Shown piece after piece: positions 35,710-45,110 of a DNA stretch of 64,000 nt (position 1 is its first letter; each line of letters begins with the position of its first letter). Made by a program: the position numbers and the translations under genes. The stretch is from positions 124,001 to 188,000 of the forward strand of contig JABTUP010000001.1 in NCBI GenBank assembly GCA_015075325.1, read 5' to 3'. Source of the DNA: Flavobacteriales bacterium (GTDB lineage: Bacteria; Bacteroidota; Bacteroidia; Flavobacteriales_E; Vicingaceae). The notes under the pieces are model-generated. The model was not told the origin of the DNA. It saw only the letters and a list, made by a program, of their open reading frames with translations, and ran no database searches.

Positions 35710-37854
35710 TTGTATATGCTTAATTTTGATATCATGAGCAACACCAAAAACACCTTATTAAACGTAGAGGGCATGACCTGCTCCAATTGTGCCTTAGGCA
35801 TTAGAAAACAGTTGGAAAAGAAAGGATTAAACGATGTTGATGTAAATTTTTCGACTGGTGAAGTACTATTTAAAAACACCATTAACCTTCCTTTAGACGA
35901 TATTAAAAATGGAATAAACAGTTTAGGTTTTAAAGTTGTAGAAAAAGAAACTATTGAGAAAAAAGGACTTTCTACCGTCGAAAAAAAGTTTTATTTCTCC
36001 TTAATTTTTACCATTCCATTGTTTCTTCACATGTTTTTTCCTCATCATTATTGGATAAACAACCCTATTGTACAATTGATTTTGTGTTTACCTGTTTTTG
36101 TTGTTGGTTTTTTGCATTTCGGAAAAAGTGCCCTCGGTTCGTTAAAAGCTATGGTGCCAAACATGGACGTTTTAATTGTTATTGGTTCAACCTCTGCTTT
36201 TATTTATAGTTTAATTGGAACCATTCAATTTTATGGAACACATGAAGCTCACAACTATTTATTTTTTGAAACGACAGCAACCATTATCACCTTAGTTTTA
36301 TTAGGAAATGTAATGGAACATCGTTCGGTAAACCAAACTACAACAGCAATTAAAGAACTTACTCAACTTCAAAAAACTGAAGCTAAAAAGGTTTTATCTG
36401 ATGGAAGCATTATTCCTATCGACTCAGCTTTGTTGTTGAAAGAAGATATTATCCTTGTTAATGAAGGCGATAAAATTGCCATAGATGGCGAAATTATTTG
36501 GGGAGAAGCAACCATCAATGAATCCATGATTACCGGAGAAAGTATTCCTGTTGAAAAAACCGTTGGAAATAAAGTGGTGGGAGGCACAATTGTAGAAAAT
36601 GGTTCTATTAAAGTTAAAACAGAACACGTTGGAACAGAAACTGTATTAGCTAAAATTATTGAATTGGTTAAATCTGCTCAACAAAATCAACCTCAAATTC
36701 AAAAATTAGGCGATAAAGTAAGTGCTATTTTTGTGCCTGTTGTGGTTGGAATTTCACTACTTACCTTTTTTGTTGCTCATTACGGATTTAATATATCGCT
36801 TCAACAATCCTTGATGCAGGCCATTGCAGTATTGGTAATTTCTTGTCCATGTGCTATGGGGTTAGCAACTCCAACAGCCGTAATGGTTGGAATTGGTAGA
36901 GCTGCAAAAAAAGGAATTTTAATAAAAGGAGGAAGTACATTAGAGCAATTTGCCAACATCAAAAACATGGTGTTTGATAAAACTGGAACGCTTACTACAG
37001 GGAATTTTAAATTACAACAAATCAAATTGTATCAAGAAATTGCTGAACAAGAAGTTATTGATTTGGTTTTCAGCATTGAAGAATACTCATCTCATCCTAT
37101 TGCAAAATCGTTGACAGTAGACTTACAAACAAAAGCAAACAGGCTAACTTTTGAAAAAATTTCTGAAGTTAAAGGTTATGGTATTGAAGCTTTTGATAAA
37201 GAAGGAAACCATTTTCAGTTGGGCTCGGCTCGATGGATAACCGATGAAAAATTAAAAAATGAACATCAAATTTATTTGCTTAAGAACAACGTTTTACTTG
37301 CTGGAATTACAATTGAAGATGAATTAAAGCACAATGTAAAATCAACCATTGAATTGCTGAAACAGCAAAACATTAACACCATTTTATTGAGTGGTGATAC
37401 TAAACAAAAATGCGAATTACTTGCAAAAGAATTGAGTATTTCAACTGTTTATAGCGAACAACTACCTCAACACAAACTTAAAATTATTGATGAATTAATC
37501 AGTAAATCGCCAACGGCAATGGTTGGTGATGGAATAAACGATGCACCTGCATTAACCAAGGCCAATGTTGGTATTTCATTGAGTAATGCCACACAAATTG
37601 CTATGCAAAGTGCCCAAATTGTTTTGCTCAATCATAAAGATTTTAGTCAGGTTTATGAGGCTTACTTAATAAGTAAACACACACTGAAAACCATTAAACA
37701 AAATTTGTTTTGGGCATTTTTTTACAATGTTTTGGCAATTCCGATTGCTGCATTTGGTTTTTTAAATCCAATGGTAGCAGCTTTAGCAATGGCTTTTTCG
37801 GATGTAATTGTAGTAGGAAATTCTATTCGATTAAAAACAAAGAAACTATCATAA
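35710..37854 (+). CDS. copA: Copper-translocating P-type ATPase (CopA-like)
   Basis: A P1B-type ATPase of up to 714 residues; the ATG at 35734 (MSNTKN) is the more likely start. One N-terminal heavy-metal-associated domain has GMTCSNC (Cys24, Cys27). Then come membrane helices, the actuator MITGESIPVEK, the CPC metal-binding motif SCPCAMGLATP (Cys379, Cys381), the phosphorylation site DKTGTLTTG (Asp423), SSHPIAKSL and GDGINDAPAL. The CPC motif fits Cu(I) export. It is transcribed toward the small exported protein 4 nt downstream. Confidence 0.93.
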   Translation: MYMLNFDIMSNTKNTLLNVEGMTCSNCALGIRKQLEKKGLNDVDVNFSTGEVLFKNTINLPLDDIKNGINSLGFKVVEKETIEKKGLSTVEKKFYFSLIFTIPLFLHMFFPHHYWINNPIVQLILCLPVFVVGFLHFGKSALGSLKAMVPNMDVLIVIGSTSAFIYSLIGTIQFYGTHEAHNYLFFETTATIITLVLLGNVMEHRSVNQTTTAIKELTQLQKTEAKKVLSDGSIIPIDSALLLKEDIILVNEGDKIAIDGEIIWGEATINESMITGESIPVEKTVGNKVVGGTIVENGSIKVKTEHVGTETVLAKIIELVKSAQQNQPQIQKLGDKVSAIFVPVVVGISLLTFFVAHYGFNISLQQSLMQAIAVLVISCPCAMGLATPTAVMVGIGRAAKKGILIKGGSTLEQFANIKNMVFDKTGTLTTGNFKLQQIKLYQEIAEQEVIDLVFSIEEYSSHPIAKSLTVDLQTKANRLTFEKISEVKGYGIEAFDKEGNHFQLGSARWITDEKLKNEHQIYLLKNNVLLAGITIEDELKHNVKSTIELLKQQNINTILLSGDTKQKCELLAKELSISTVYSEQLPQHKLKIIDELISKSPTAMVGDGINDAPALTKANVGISLSNATQIAMQSAQIVLLNHKDFSQVYEAYLISKHTLKTIKQNLFWAFFYNVLAIPIAAFGFLNPMVAALAMAFSDVIVVGNSIRLKTKKLS

Positions 37855-37858
37855 AAAT

Positions 37859-38536
37859 ATGAAATCGGTAAAATTATTTTTCATCGTATTTATACTTTTT
37901 ATTAGCTACACATTTGGTCAAGAAAAAAGCAATTGGTCGGTTGAGGCTCATGGAGGTTTTCCAATAAACATTCCGTTGCCTCTTACCATTAAACAAAGTG
38001 GTGAACCTACTATTAAACTAACTGCTCATTTTTACTCAGAGCCTTTTGTTCCTCCTGTTTATTGGGTGTATCGTTTTAGTAAATGGAAAAACAATAAAGC
38101 TTGGGAATTTGAAATGATGCATCAAAAATTGTACTTAAAAAATACTCCACCCGAAGTTGAATATTTTAGCATTACTCATGGATTTAATTTATTAATGATT
38201 AACAGAGCTTATAAATTCGATTTATTTAAAGATAAAGAGTTTATTTTTAGAATTGGAGGAGGAATAGTTTATGCTCATCCAGAAAATAGTATTAGAGGAA
38301 AAGAATTAAACCAAAAACAATCGTACTATAACCTTGGGTATTACATTAGCGGTCCAACTATTAACATTGCTTTAGCAAAACAATTTCCAATTTATCAACG
38401 GTTTTATTTAAATACTGAAGTAAAACACAACACGTCTTATGCTAAAGTTCCAGTAGTAGATGGTCACGCAACGGTTTGGCACTCAGCTTTTGAGTTTATT
38501 GCTGGGCTTGGCATTTACATTATCCATAAACCTTAA
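37859..38536 (+). CDS. Hypothetical exported (outer-membrane-like) protein
   Basis: A 225-residue protein with a signal peptide (MKSVKLFFIVFILFISYTFG, then Q). The mature part has alternating hydrophobic/polar strands rich in aromatic residues (HFYSEPFVPPVYWVYRFSKW, FEMMHQKLYLKN, FRIGGGIVYAHPENS), which suggests a small beta barrel. I recognise no family. The 4-nt gap to the copper ATPase gene suggests co-transcription, but a link to metal handling is not shown. Its last 4 bases overlap the 3' end of a convergent gene. Confidence 0.72.
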   Translation: MKSVKLFFIVFILFISYTFGQEKSNWSVEAHGGFPINIPLPLTIKQSGEPTIKLTAHFYSEPFVPPVYWVYRFSKWKNNKAWEFEMMHQKLYLKNTPPEVEYFSITHGFNLLMINRAYKFDLFKDKEFIFRIGGGIVYAHPENSIRGKELNQKQSYYNLGYYISGPTINIALAKQFPIYQRFYLNTEVKHNTSYAKVPVVDGHATVWHSAFEFIAGLGIYIIHKP

Positions 38537-38961
38537 AGATACTCTCCAACGCTTTCTCCTTCTAAAACTTGCTCAGTTAATAGAAATACTTCTTTTTTTA
38601 ATAATTTAAAGTTTTTGTAAAATGCTGCCAACTTATTTTCTAATTCTTCATGTTCTTTCTTAAACAGTTGACCATCATAAGAAAATTCATTTTCCATAAT
38701 TTCTTCAAGGTGTCTTAAATGTTGCAGCGTTTTTAACGACAAGGTATTTCTTGTTCTATTGGCAGCAAAAACTTTACTTGCAGCACCTTCAACTTCGTTT
38801 ATCAACTCATCATTGGTTAGCCAGATGTAATATTTATCAATTAACTTGTGTAAGAAACTCAATTCAAAACTATAAAATTCCAAATCAGATTTCCATTTAT
38901 CGGTAAGCACATGCAGTTCCTCCCAACTTGCATTAACTTTATTAAAACCTAAATTTTCCAT
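38533..38961 (-). CDS. Hypothetical helical protein
   Basis: A 142-residue, highly helical protein with coiled-coil character (LRHLEEIMENEF, KKEHEELENKLAAFYKNFKLLKKEV). It has no signal peptide or membrane segment. I recognise no named family. It is convergent with the upstream plus-strand gene, with a 4-nt overlap of stops at 38533-38536, and diverges from ndk. Confidence 0.7.
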   Translation of the reverse strand: MENLGFNKVNASWEELHVLTDKWKSDLEFYSFELSFLHKLIDKYYIWLTNDELINEVEGAASKVFAANRTRNTLSLKTLQHLRHLEEIMENEFSYDGQLFKKEHEELENKLAAFYKNFKLLKKEVFLLTEQVLEGESVGEYL

Positions 38962-39118
38962 ATTTGTTTTCTTTTAAATTCTTAAGCTAAGTTAAAGTCA
39001 AAAAAAACAAAATGCTATGACCTTAATCAGCCATCAAAATGATATTAATCATATCATGTAAAATGGATTTAAATAGCTTTTTTATTAATTTCGCAACCTA
39101 AATTAAAACAATATAAAA

Positions 39119-39541
39119 ATGGCAGGTAACAGAACTTTTACAATGATTAAACCAGATGCAGTTGAGAACAACTACATCGGAGGTATTTTAAAAATGATTA
39201 ATGATGCTGGATTTAAAATCGTGGCAATGAAATACACTAAATTAACCCCAGAAAAAGCTGGTGCTTTTTACGAAGTGCACAAAGAGCGTCCTTTTTACGG
39301 AGAATTAGTAAGCTACATGTCTTCAGGACCTATTGTTGCTGCGATTTTAGAAAAAGACAATGCTGTTGAAGATTTTAGAAAATTAATTGGTGCTACCAAT
39401 CCTGCTGATGCTGCTGAAGGTACTATTAGAAAAGTTTATGCTAAATCTATTCAGGCAAATGCTGTTCATGGTTCTGATAGCGATGAAAATGCTAAAATTG
39501 AAGGTAATTTTCATTTTGCTGCAAACGAAATTTTTGCTTAA
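39119..39541 (+). CDS. ndk: Nucleoside diphosphate kinase
   Basis: A 140-residue kinase that equilibrates NTP and dNTP pools using a phosphohistidine. Motifs: [17 protein letters not shown] at the start, [38 protein letters not shown], and the active-site block [12 protein letters not shown] with the catalytic His. Length is standard for the family. A TAATTTCG near-consensus -7 box lies upstream, and a strong terminator follows. Confidence 0.97.
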   Translation: MAGNRTFTMIKPDAVENNYIGGILKMINDAGFKIVAMKYTKLTPEKAGAFYEVHKERPFYGELVSYMSSGPIVAAILEKDNAVEDFRKLIGATNPADAAEGTIRKVYAKSIQANAVHGSDSDENAKIEGNFHFAANEIFA

Positions 39542-39577
39542 TTTTTTTTTCATTCTGAGCAAAGCGAAGAATCTAAC

Positions 39578-39610
39578 AAAAGAGGCTTATCTAGTTGATA
39601 AGCCTCTTTT
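39578..39610. terminator. Terminator between ndk and the convergent DUF2235 gene
   Basis: Arms AAAAGAGGCTTATC and GATAAGCCTCTTTT around TAGTT, with T tracts on both strands. It lies between two convergent genes and can serve both. Confidence 0.85.
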
Positions 39611-39614
39611 GTTT

Positions 39615-40640
39615 TTATTCTGTTAAATGATTCCATTGCCCCCCGTTTTCTTCGAGGTATCTTGTAAGGGCAAGAGGCTTATAATTGGTTGTTTCAAATC
39701 TGGTCTTAACACTTTGATGAATGTATGTGCCAGGCACAATTTTTCTCGCACTCAATCCCAGCATTTTATACAATAAACTTTCTTCTTTGTTTTGTTTTGC
39801 CGTTGGGTTCAGCACTACGTTTTCTATGTGTGGCTGAAATTGCAAGTTTTGTTTCTCTGCTTCTTTTTTCATCCACATCATGGGTATATCGCTCAACACA
39901 TGCCCATTTTTATCTGGAGGATAACTTCCACCAACATCAGAATGAACTCCTGCAAACCAAACCTGTTTTAAATCTACTTTCTTTTCCCAATCTTGTTGCC
40001 AAATGGTGGGTTCAAAGTCTTTTCTTTTTTCGTCGATTGATAATGCATGACGAGCTGTTTTAATAATTGAACCTATTTTATTATCGTAAAACAAATGTTT
40101 ATCTTTTATAAATCCAAAAACACTTTTTGGTAACCCTAATGCACCAACAGTATCCCAAACACCCACAAAATGGACAGGTGTTTTTTGTGCATGCGAATAT
40201 TTCGCTCTAAAAGCCTGAGAAGTTTCATCGTCGGGTTTTACCTTTGGGTTTTTATACAAAGTATAAGCTTCAGTAATTTTGTTTTCGTGCTCCTTTTTAA
40301 GAATGCTACAATTGTTTATTAAACCTGCCAAACAACGTACTGTATAAGCACCACGACTAAAACCAAACAAAAATATTTCATCACCCACATCATAATTGTG
40401 TACAATGTAGCGATAGCCATCCATAATGTTTTTATCTAAACCTGCACCAAAACCACCTCCTCCAATTTTATCGTGATAAGAACCTATACCCCAATCGTAA
40501 AAAACCGTTTGAGCCACACCTTTATCATCTACTGGCTTTATAGCTCTCGAAAATTTGAGTACATTAGTTGGAAAATCTTTTGTTAAATCTTCTTCAGGTT
40601 TATTCCATGTTCCGTCCGAACATATAATGATTCGTTTCAT
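39615..40640 (-). CDS. DUF2235 alpha/beta-hydrolase (Tle1-like phospholipase domain)
   Basis: A 341-residue protein. It opens KRIIICSDGTWNKPEEDL, a typical DUF2235 start, and has FYDWGIGSYHDKIGGGGFGAG, the nucleophile elbow FLFGFSRGAYTVRCLAGLI (GFSRGA, Ser about residue 115), VGVWDTVGALG and VWFAGVHSDVGGSYPP. The same domain occurs in type VI effectors of the Tle1 class, but no T6SS gene is near and there is no signal peptide. The substrate is unknown, with a lipid or other ester plausible. Confidence 0.88.
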   Translation of the reverse strand: MKRIIICSDGTWNKPEEDLTKDFPTNVLKFSRAIKPVDDKGVAQTVFYDWGIGSYHDKIGGGGFGAGLDKNIMDGYRYIVHNYDVGDEIFLFGFSRGAYTVRCLAGLINNCSILKKEHENKITEAYTLYKNPKVKPDDETSQAFRAKYSHAQKTPVHFVGVWDTVGALGLPKSVFGFIKDKHLFYDNKIGSIIKTARHALSIDEKRKDFEPTIWQQDWEKKVDLKQVWFAGVHSDVGGSYPPDKNGHVLSDIPMMWMKKEAEKQNLQFQPHIENVVLNPTAKQNKEESLLYKMLGLSARKIVPGTYIHQSVKTRFETTNYKPLALTRYLEENGGQWNHLTE

Positions 40641-40752
40641 TTTGTATTGTTTTTTAACCGTTTATAAAACGGATTAAAAATAAACAAAATTTCTTTTACC
40701 ATTTGGCATGTTTTTTCGTTTTACTATTCAGAAAACAATAAAACTTAAAGTC

Positions 40753-41142
40753 ATGAACATTCCGCCAAAAATTTATTTTATAAGTAATTCGGGAAACAGT
40801 TCATTGTCCGAATTCATCAATAGTAATTTATATTATGAAAGTTTCGATGTGAGTTTTAACCAACTTAAACTAGAAAACCTAAAGAAAGAAAATCCTGATA
40901 TTATTGTTTTTGATTTGTATTTTCAGGATAAACAATATGATGAAATTATTGCTGAAGTAATGGCTCATTTTGAAGGTAAACCCATTTACTTTTTAAGTCC
41001 AAAGGATAGTAATTTTAAAAAAGTAGCTCAAATTATAAATACCAAACTGCATTTATTAACCAATTTTAGTGGTGATGTAATTGGACGAATTAACAACTAC
41101 TTGAACCAAATTTACAACATAAGGCAATTAAAGGTGGGATAA
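40753..41142 (+). CDS. Hypothetical protein resembling a receiver-like domain
   Basis: About 129 residues from the ATG at 40753 (MNIPPKIYFISNSGN); an upstream in-frame ATG at 40708 would add 15 unconserved residues. The pattern KIYFISNS, then PDIIVFDLYFQD, then KPIYFLSPKDSNFKKV looks like the beta-alpha repeat of a response regulator receiver: an Asp follows the strand VFDLYF, and a Ser-Pro-Lys follows YFL. The usual acidic pair at the first strand is missing, so phosphotransfer is doubtful. No partner kinase is nearby. Confidence 0.55.
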   Translation: MNIPPKIYFISNSGNSSLSEFINSNLYYESFDVSFNQLKLENLKKENPDIIVFDLYFQDKQYDEIIAEVMAHFEGKPIYFLSPKDSNFKKVAQIINTKLHLLTNFSGDVIGRINNYLNQIYNIRQLKVG

Positions 41143-41215
41143 GCTCAATATATTCCGCGTCAAACATAGGATGCTAGTGTTCTAAATCTAAATTTCTAGC
41201 ACATTGTTGCTACTA

Positions 41216-41547
41216 CCGTCTTTGCGGGCTCGACCCGTAATCTAAAAGAGATGGCGGATCAAGTCCGCCATGACGTTGTTGGTTGCTTTTTCCCTTAACT
41301 CTCCCCTGATTAACTTCGTTAATCCTTCCCCTCTCTTTCAAGAGAGGGGTTAGGGGTGAGTTAATAAGCTCCAAAGCCCATTTTAACCGTCTTTGCGGGC
41401 TTGACCCGCAATCTCAAAAACCAAACGATTACAGATTCCGTGTCATGCACCGAATGACGTTGTTGGTTGCTTTTTTCCGTTAACTCTCCCCTGTCACGCA
41501 AGCATAACTTTCCCCTCTCTTTCAAGAGAGGGGTTAGGGGTGAGTTG
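41216..41547. repeat. Two copies of a compound palindromic repeat
   Basis: The 424-nt gap between 41143 and 41566 holds no gene. It contains two tandem copies of a compound element: a CGTCTTTGCGGGCTTGACCC-type arm, a GACGTTGTTGGTTGCTTTTT segment, TTAACTCTCCCCTG, and an arm pair CCCCTCTCTTTC/AAGAGAGGGG followed by TTAGGGGTGAGTT. Another copy is at 45111-45280, and the first arm appears as a palindrome inside the gene at 42481-42542. Confidence 0.8.
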
Positions 41548-41566
41548 AAACCCGCAATCTCCCCTA

Positions 41567-43105
41567 CTAATTCCTTAAAAAATACTTAGCATTTTGTTCA
41601 TTATAATCTTTTCGCCATTGAAGAGCGGCATCTAAATAAATGTGTTCCAAAATGGGTTTGTCGTCAGTTAATACCAATGCATCATCAAAATTAATATCCA
41701 ATTCGTAAATTAATTTATGTACTATTGGTTGAGTAGCTTTTAATTCACTTTTTCCACTCACAAACAAAAAATTTCGTTGATTTTCTTCACCTTCAGTGGC
41801 AAATAGCCTCACATCAAATTGCTCATTTAACAAGGTTTTGTAAATAGAACGAGCTGCTCTACCTCTTTTACTTTCTAAAAAACCGTAAAAATTAACCACT
41901 AAAACGCCTTCAGGATTAAGCATGTTTTTAATTTCTGCAAAAGCTTCTTTGGTCATTAAATGTACTGGAGGAGTTTCGCTGTGGTACAAATCATAAATTA
42001 CCACATCATACTTTTTATTTGTGGTTTTAATAAAATGACGGGCATCGTCAACTACCACATTCAGCTCATTTTCAATGTAAAAATATTTTTTAGCTACTTG
42101 CTCAATTCGGGCATCAATTTCAACCACATCAACATCAAACCCTTTTTGTTGTAATTGTTTGTAAAGTGTTCCTCCTCCTAAACCCAATAACAACGCTTTT
42201 TTCCCTTTACTGTAGCTTTCTAAATTGTACGTTAAAACTCCCACATAATTCCAATAACTTACGCTAGGGTTTTGCTTATCCATAATGGTTTGCGAAATGT
42301 TGTTTACCATCATTTCTCGATACGTTTTTCCGCCGCCATACATTCTATCTACCACTTTCAATTCGCCCATTATGCCGTCAGATTGGTAAATAATTTCAGT
42401 GTTCTTTTTTGATGTAAAATTATAACTCAACAAAGCTATTGCTAATAGCAAAAACATCATTTTATTGTTTCCTAACGGTACGTCATTGCGGGCTTGACCC
42501 GCCATCTGTTTATTGAGATTGCGGGTCAAGCCCGCAATGACGATAGAAGTAACCACCACCAACACCCCATAAAAATAAAGTGTTTTTTGAATACCGAAAG
42601 TGGGTAAAGTGTAAAACCCTACCAAAAATGTGGTGATAATACCACCAAAGGTTGAAACCGAATAAACCGTACCACTACTTTTACCCGACTCATCGGCTTG
42701 TTTGGTAAGGAAATTAATCAACAATGGCGATGTTGCTCCAAACATTACCAACGGAAAAAACAAAAAACTGATTAACGAAACTACTGTACCCAACAACAAA
42801 TTTAAATTGATGGTAATGGGTAAAATTTTACTGCTTATGATTGGTGTAAGTGTTAATAAACAGCCTCCAATGGTCATCATCCAAAAAATTAAATTCACGT
42901 TTTTGATTTTTGCAGACAAATAACCTCCCAAATAATAACCAACCATTAATGCTGTGAGCGTAATACCTAACACCGCAGCCCAAATATACACCGATGTACC
43001 AAAAAAAGGCGACAAAATTTTAGCACTACACAACTCCACACACATTACTGCTCCACCCTCTATAAAGGCTAAAAAAAAGAGTTGATTTTTTAGTTTTTTA
43101 TTCAT
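41567..43105 (-). CDS. Spermidine-synthase-like membrane protein (fused transporter-like/methyltransferase-like) with in-frame repeat insertion
   Basis: About 512 residues from the ATG at 43105 (MNKKLKNQLFF); an upstream GTG or ATG at 43135 is less likely. The N-terminal half has eight or so membrane segments (GGAVMCVELCSAKILSPFFG and others). The C-terminal half has a spermidine-synthase-type Rossmann fold: LLLGLGGGTLYKQLQQKG, VDVVEIDARIEQVAKKYF and DVVIYDLYHSETPP. The true substrate is unknown. Between these, residues ~188-209 (VIAGLTRNLNKQMAGQARND) are encoded by a palindromic genomic repeat at 42481-42542, inserted in frame in a loop between membrane segments. Confidence 0.85.
   Translation of the reverse strand: MNKKLKNQLFFLAFIEGGAVMCVELCSAKILSPFFGTSVYIWAAVLGITLTALMVGYYLGGYLSAKIKNVNLIFWMMTIGGCLLTLTPIISSKILPITINLNLLLGTVVSLISFLFFPLVMFGATSPLLINFLTKQADESGKSSGTVYSVSTFGGIITTFLVGFYTLPTFGIQKTLYFYGVLVVVTSIVIAGLTRNLNKQMAGQARNDVPLGNNKMMFLLLAIALLSYNFTSKKNTEIIYQSDGIMGELKVVDRMYGGGKTYREMMVNNISQTIMDKQNPSVSYWNYVGVLTYNLESYSKGKKALLLGLGGGTLYKQLQQKGFDVDVVEIDARIEQVAKKYFYIENELNVVVDDARHFIKTTNKKYDVVIYDLYHSETPPVHLMTKEAFAEIKNMLNPEGVLVVNFYGFLESKRGRAARSIYKTLLNEQFDVRLFATEGEENQRNFLFVSGKSELKATQPIVHKLIYELDINFDDALVLTDDKPILEHIYLDAALQWRKDYNEQNAKYFLRN
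42481..42542. repeat. 62-bp palindromic repeat inside a coding region
   Basis: Perfect inverted arms of 22 bases flank an 18-base centre; the arm begins CGTCATTGCGGGCTTGACCC. The same arm occurs in intergenic repeats at 41216-41547 and 45111-45280. Here it is read as protein in the minus-strand gene. Confidence 0.9.
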
Positions 43106-43306
43106 AGTTTTTTGTTTTACAATACGATAGAACAACTATTTACTTTTTTAAAATAAAACATTTTTTTATTAACATGTTAAATATCATATAAAAAGTTGGT
43201 AACTTTACCTATTAAAAAATAAGTACAAATACTTAACCCATTATAAGTGAACACCCTAAATGCAGTACCAAATCTGCTAAACCACTTAAAAATAAAATTA
43301 CAGATT

Positions 43307-43633
43307 ATGAAAATACTTTTACCTTTTTTGTTTCTTCTATTTGGATTTAGCTCATTGTATAGCCAAACAAATACCAATAAAGAAGCTGTTATTACATCTA
43401 AAGAAAACACAAGCATTAGTTCAACATTAACATATCATCCTGAAATACCTGCAGCTAACACTTATAAAGTTATTAAAAATACAACAGGACAACCTATTTC
43501 TAGTAAAATACTTGAGCAAATTAACCTGCACAGAAGATACGATGTAGATTATTTATGGAAAGTTGATAATACCATTGAAATTTTAATTTATTTTTTTAAC
43601 AAACCTACTACTATTGAACCAACCGTAGATTAA
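43307..43633 (+). CDS. Hypothetical exported protein
   Basis: A 108-residue protein from the ATG at 43307; the upstream GTG at 43247 would add 20 residues before the signal peptide and is unlikely. The leader is MKILLPFLFLLFGFSSLYSQ. The mature part is short, Thr- and Asn-rich, and ends in a segment (RRYDVDYLWKVDNTIEILIY) of unknown fold. I recognise no family. It lies 11 nt before the T9SS cargo gene and is probably transcribed with it. Confidence 0.65.
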   Translation: MKILLPFLFLLFGFSSLYSQTNTNKEAVITSKENTSISSTLTYHPEIPAANTYKVIKNTTGQPISSKILEQINLHRRYDVDYLWKVDNTIEILIYFFNKPTTIEPTVD

Positions 43634-43644
43634 TTTTTATAATT

Positions 43645-45044
43645 ATGAAAAATTACATTAAAATTATATTATCCATTATATTTTTAATATTTACTACAAA
43701 CAAAATTTTCACACAATCTTGTAGTGGGACATGGACTTCCGTCTCAAACGTGTGTCAGAATACTACAATTGGAAATGGTACTGCTGGATATATTAAAGTT
43801 TGCTTAACTACCAATAATATTCCAAGTGGTGGTGGAACAAGTTGTAGCCCTGGTGCATCTTGCGGGACTACTGGAGGCGGATGGTCACCAAGAATAAATA
43901 TTCAAACATCCGGAGGAACAACTTCAACAACATGGATTGGATCTACAGCTGAAGGAACATGCTTTTACGTTCCAGTCCAAGATGGATACGCAATAATTCA
44001 AGGTTTTTGTTTGACAGCAGGAACTGTAATTACATATGAAACTGTTGATGCGTGTGATAACAACTTATGTTCAGGAGCTACACCATGCGTACCTGTAAAT
44101 TGTAATAATTGCTCTACCTCATGTGGAACTGCTTCTGGGTTCTCATCAAATCCAACAGTTGCTCAAGTAGTTTCAGCATGTGAAACTAACCCTTTTATTC
44201 CTGCACTTCAACCAAGCACTACAAATACTTCTTGTTACGATTTTAGAGCAACAAACACTACCGTTAATTTCAATGTAATTATTACATCAAATTGTAGTGG
44301 TGGTAATGTTTCCGCATTCTCTTGGTCATTATACAATGCAACTTGCGGAGGAACAATACAAACAGGTACTTTAGCTAGTTTAACCTTTTCAGGATTAACT
44401 GTTGGTAATGATTATGTATTTTGTTATACATTTACTGTCCCTGCAACTTGTACCCATTCTCAACATTGCCCTTACTTTGTTGGAGCTACTGTTTTACCTG
44501 TTACCTTGTCAAAATTTGATGCTAAATATGATGCTGGAAAAGTAAATTTGGACTGGACGACTGAAACAGAAATAAATAATGATTATTTTACCATAGAAAG
44601 AAGTTCTGACATGGAAAATTTTGAAGTCTTAGGAATTGTAAAAGGCAATGGTAACTCTAACACAAAAATTAATTACAATTTTTATGATAAAAGCCCAATA
44701 AAAGGGACTTCCTATTACCGTTTAAAACAAACTGATTATGTGACGGAACTTATAAATACTCGAAACCTGTTTCCGTAATTATAAAATCTAAATTAGAAGA
44801 TGTTAACATTTACCCAAACCCAATTACAGGTAATGGTTTTATAGCGTTTAATTCACTAGAAGCAACTGAACAATTGATTTCTATTTATGATATAGCTGGT
44901 AGAGTTGTATATGAAAAAACGTATGCTATAAAACAAGGTGAAAACAAATTAACCTTAGAAACCACCAACTTAACCAAAGGCATGTATTTTATTCATTTAG
45001 CCGATGGTGCTGAGGGGGTAAACATTAAGTTTATTAAAGAGTAA
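43645..45044 (+). pseudogene. T9SS type A cargo protein gene split by a dinucleotide frameshift
   Basis: The first frame (43645-44778, 377 aa) has a signal peptide, a Cys-rich domain (GGGTSCSPGASCGTTGGG, NNCSTSCGT) and a domain that leads to C-terminal sorting sequences (LPVTLSKFDAKYDAGKVNLDW, SYYRLKQTDY). After TDY the frame goes wrong. The expected continuation, DGTYKYSKPVSVIIKS, then VNIYPNPITGNGFIAF, DIAGRVVYEK and GMYFIHLADG, is found in another frame through 45044. The extra TG at 44739-44742 (ATTATGTGACGG, expected ATTATGACGG) explains it. The whole protein would have about 465 residues with a type A sorting domain. As read, the product lacks it. Confidence 0.85.
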
Positions 45045-45071
45045 GTTTTAAGTTTTTTTATATAAAAAGAG

Positions 45072-45100
45072 AGCCTCACCATTTTGTGAGGCTTTTTTTA
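45072..45100 (+). terminator. Terminator after the T9SS cargo gene
   Basis: Arms AGCCTCAC and GTGAGGCT around a CATTTT loop, followed by a T tract, 28 nt after the true stop of the frameshifted gene. Confidence 0.8.
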
Positions 45101-45110
45101 TGATGTTAAT

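Noticed and set aside
39725-40063. 112-codon plus-strand frame opposite the DUF2235 gene
   Set aside because: It is antisense to a well-conserved hydrolase and encodes no recognisable protein.
41216-41547. CRISPR array
   Set aside because: The repeats are palindromic compound elements of unequal length with only two or three copies, no uniform spacers, and no cas genes nearby.
44700-44778. Programmed ribosomal frameshift in the T9SS cargo gene
   Set aside because: There is no slippery heptamer or following stem at the site, and a simple TG duplication explains the frame change.
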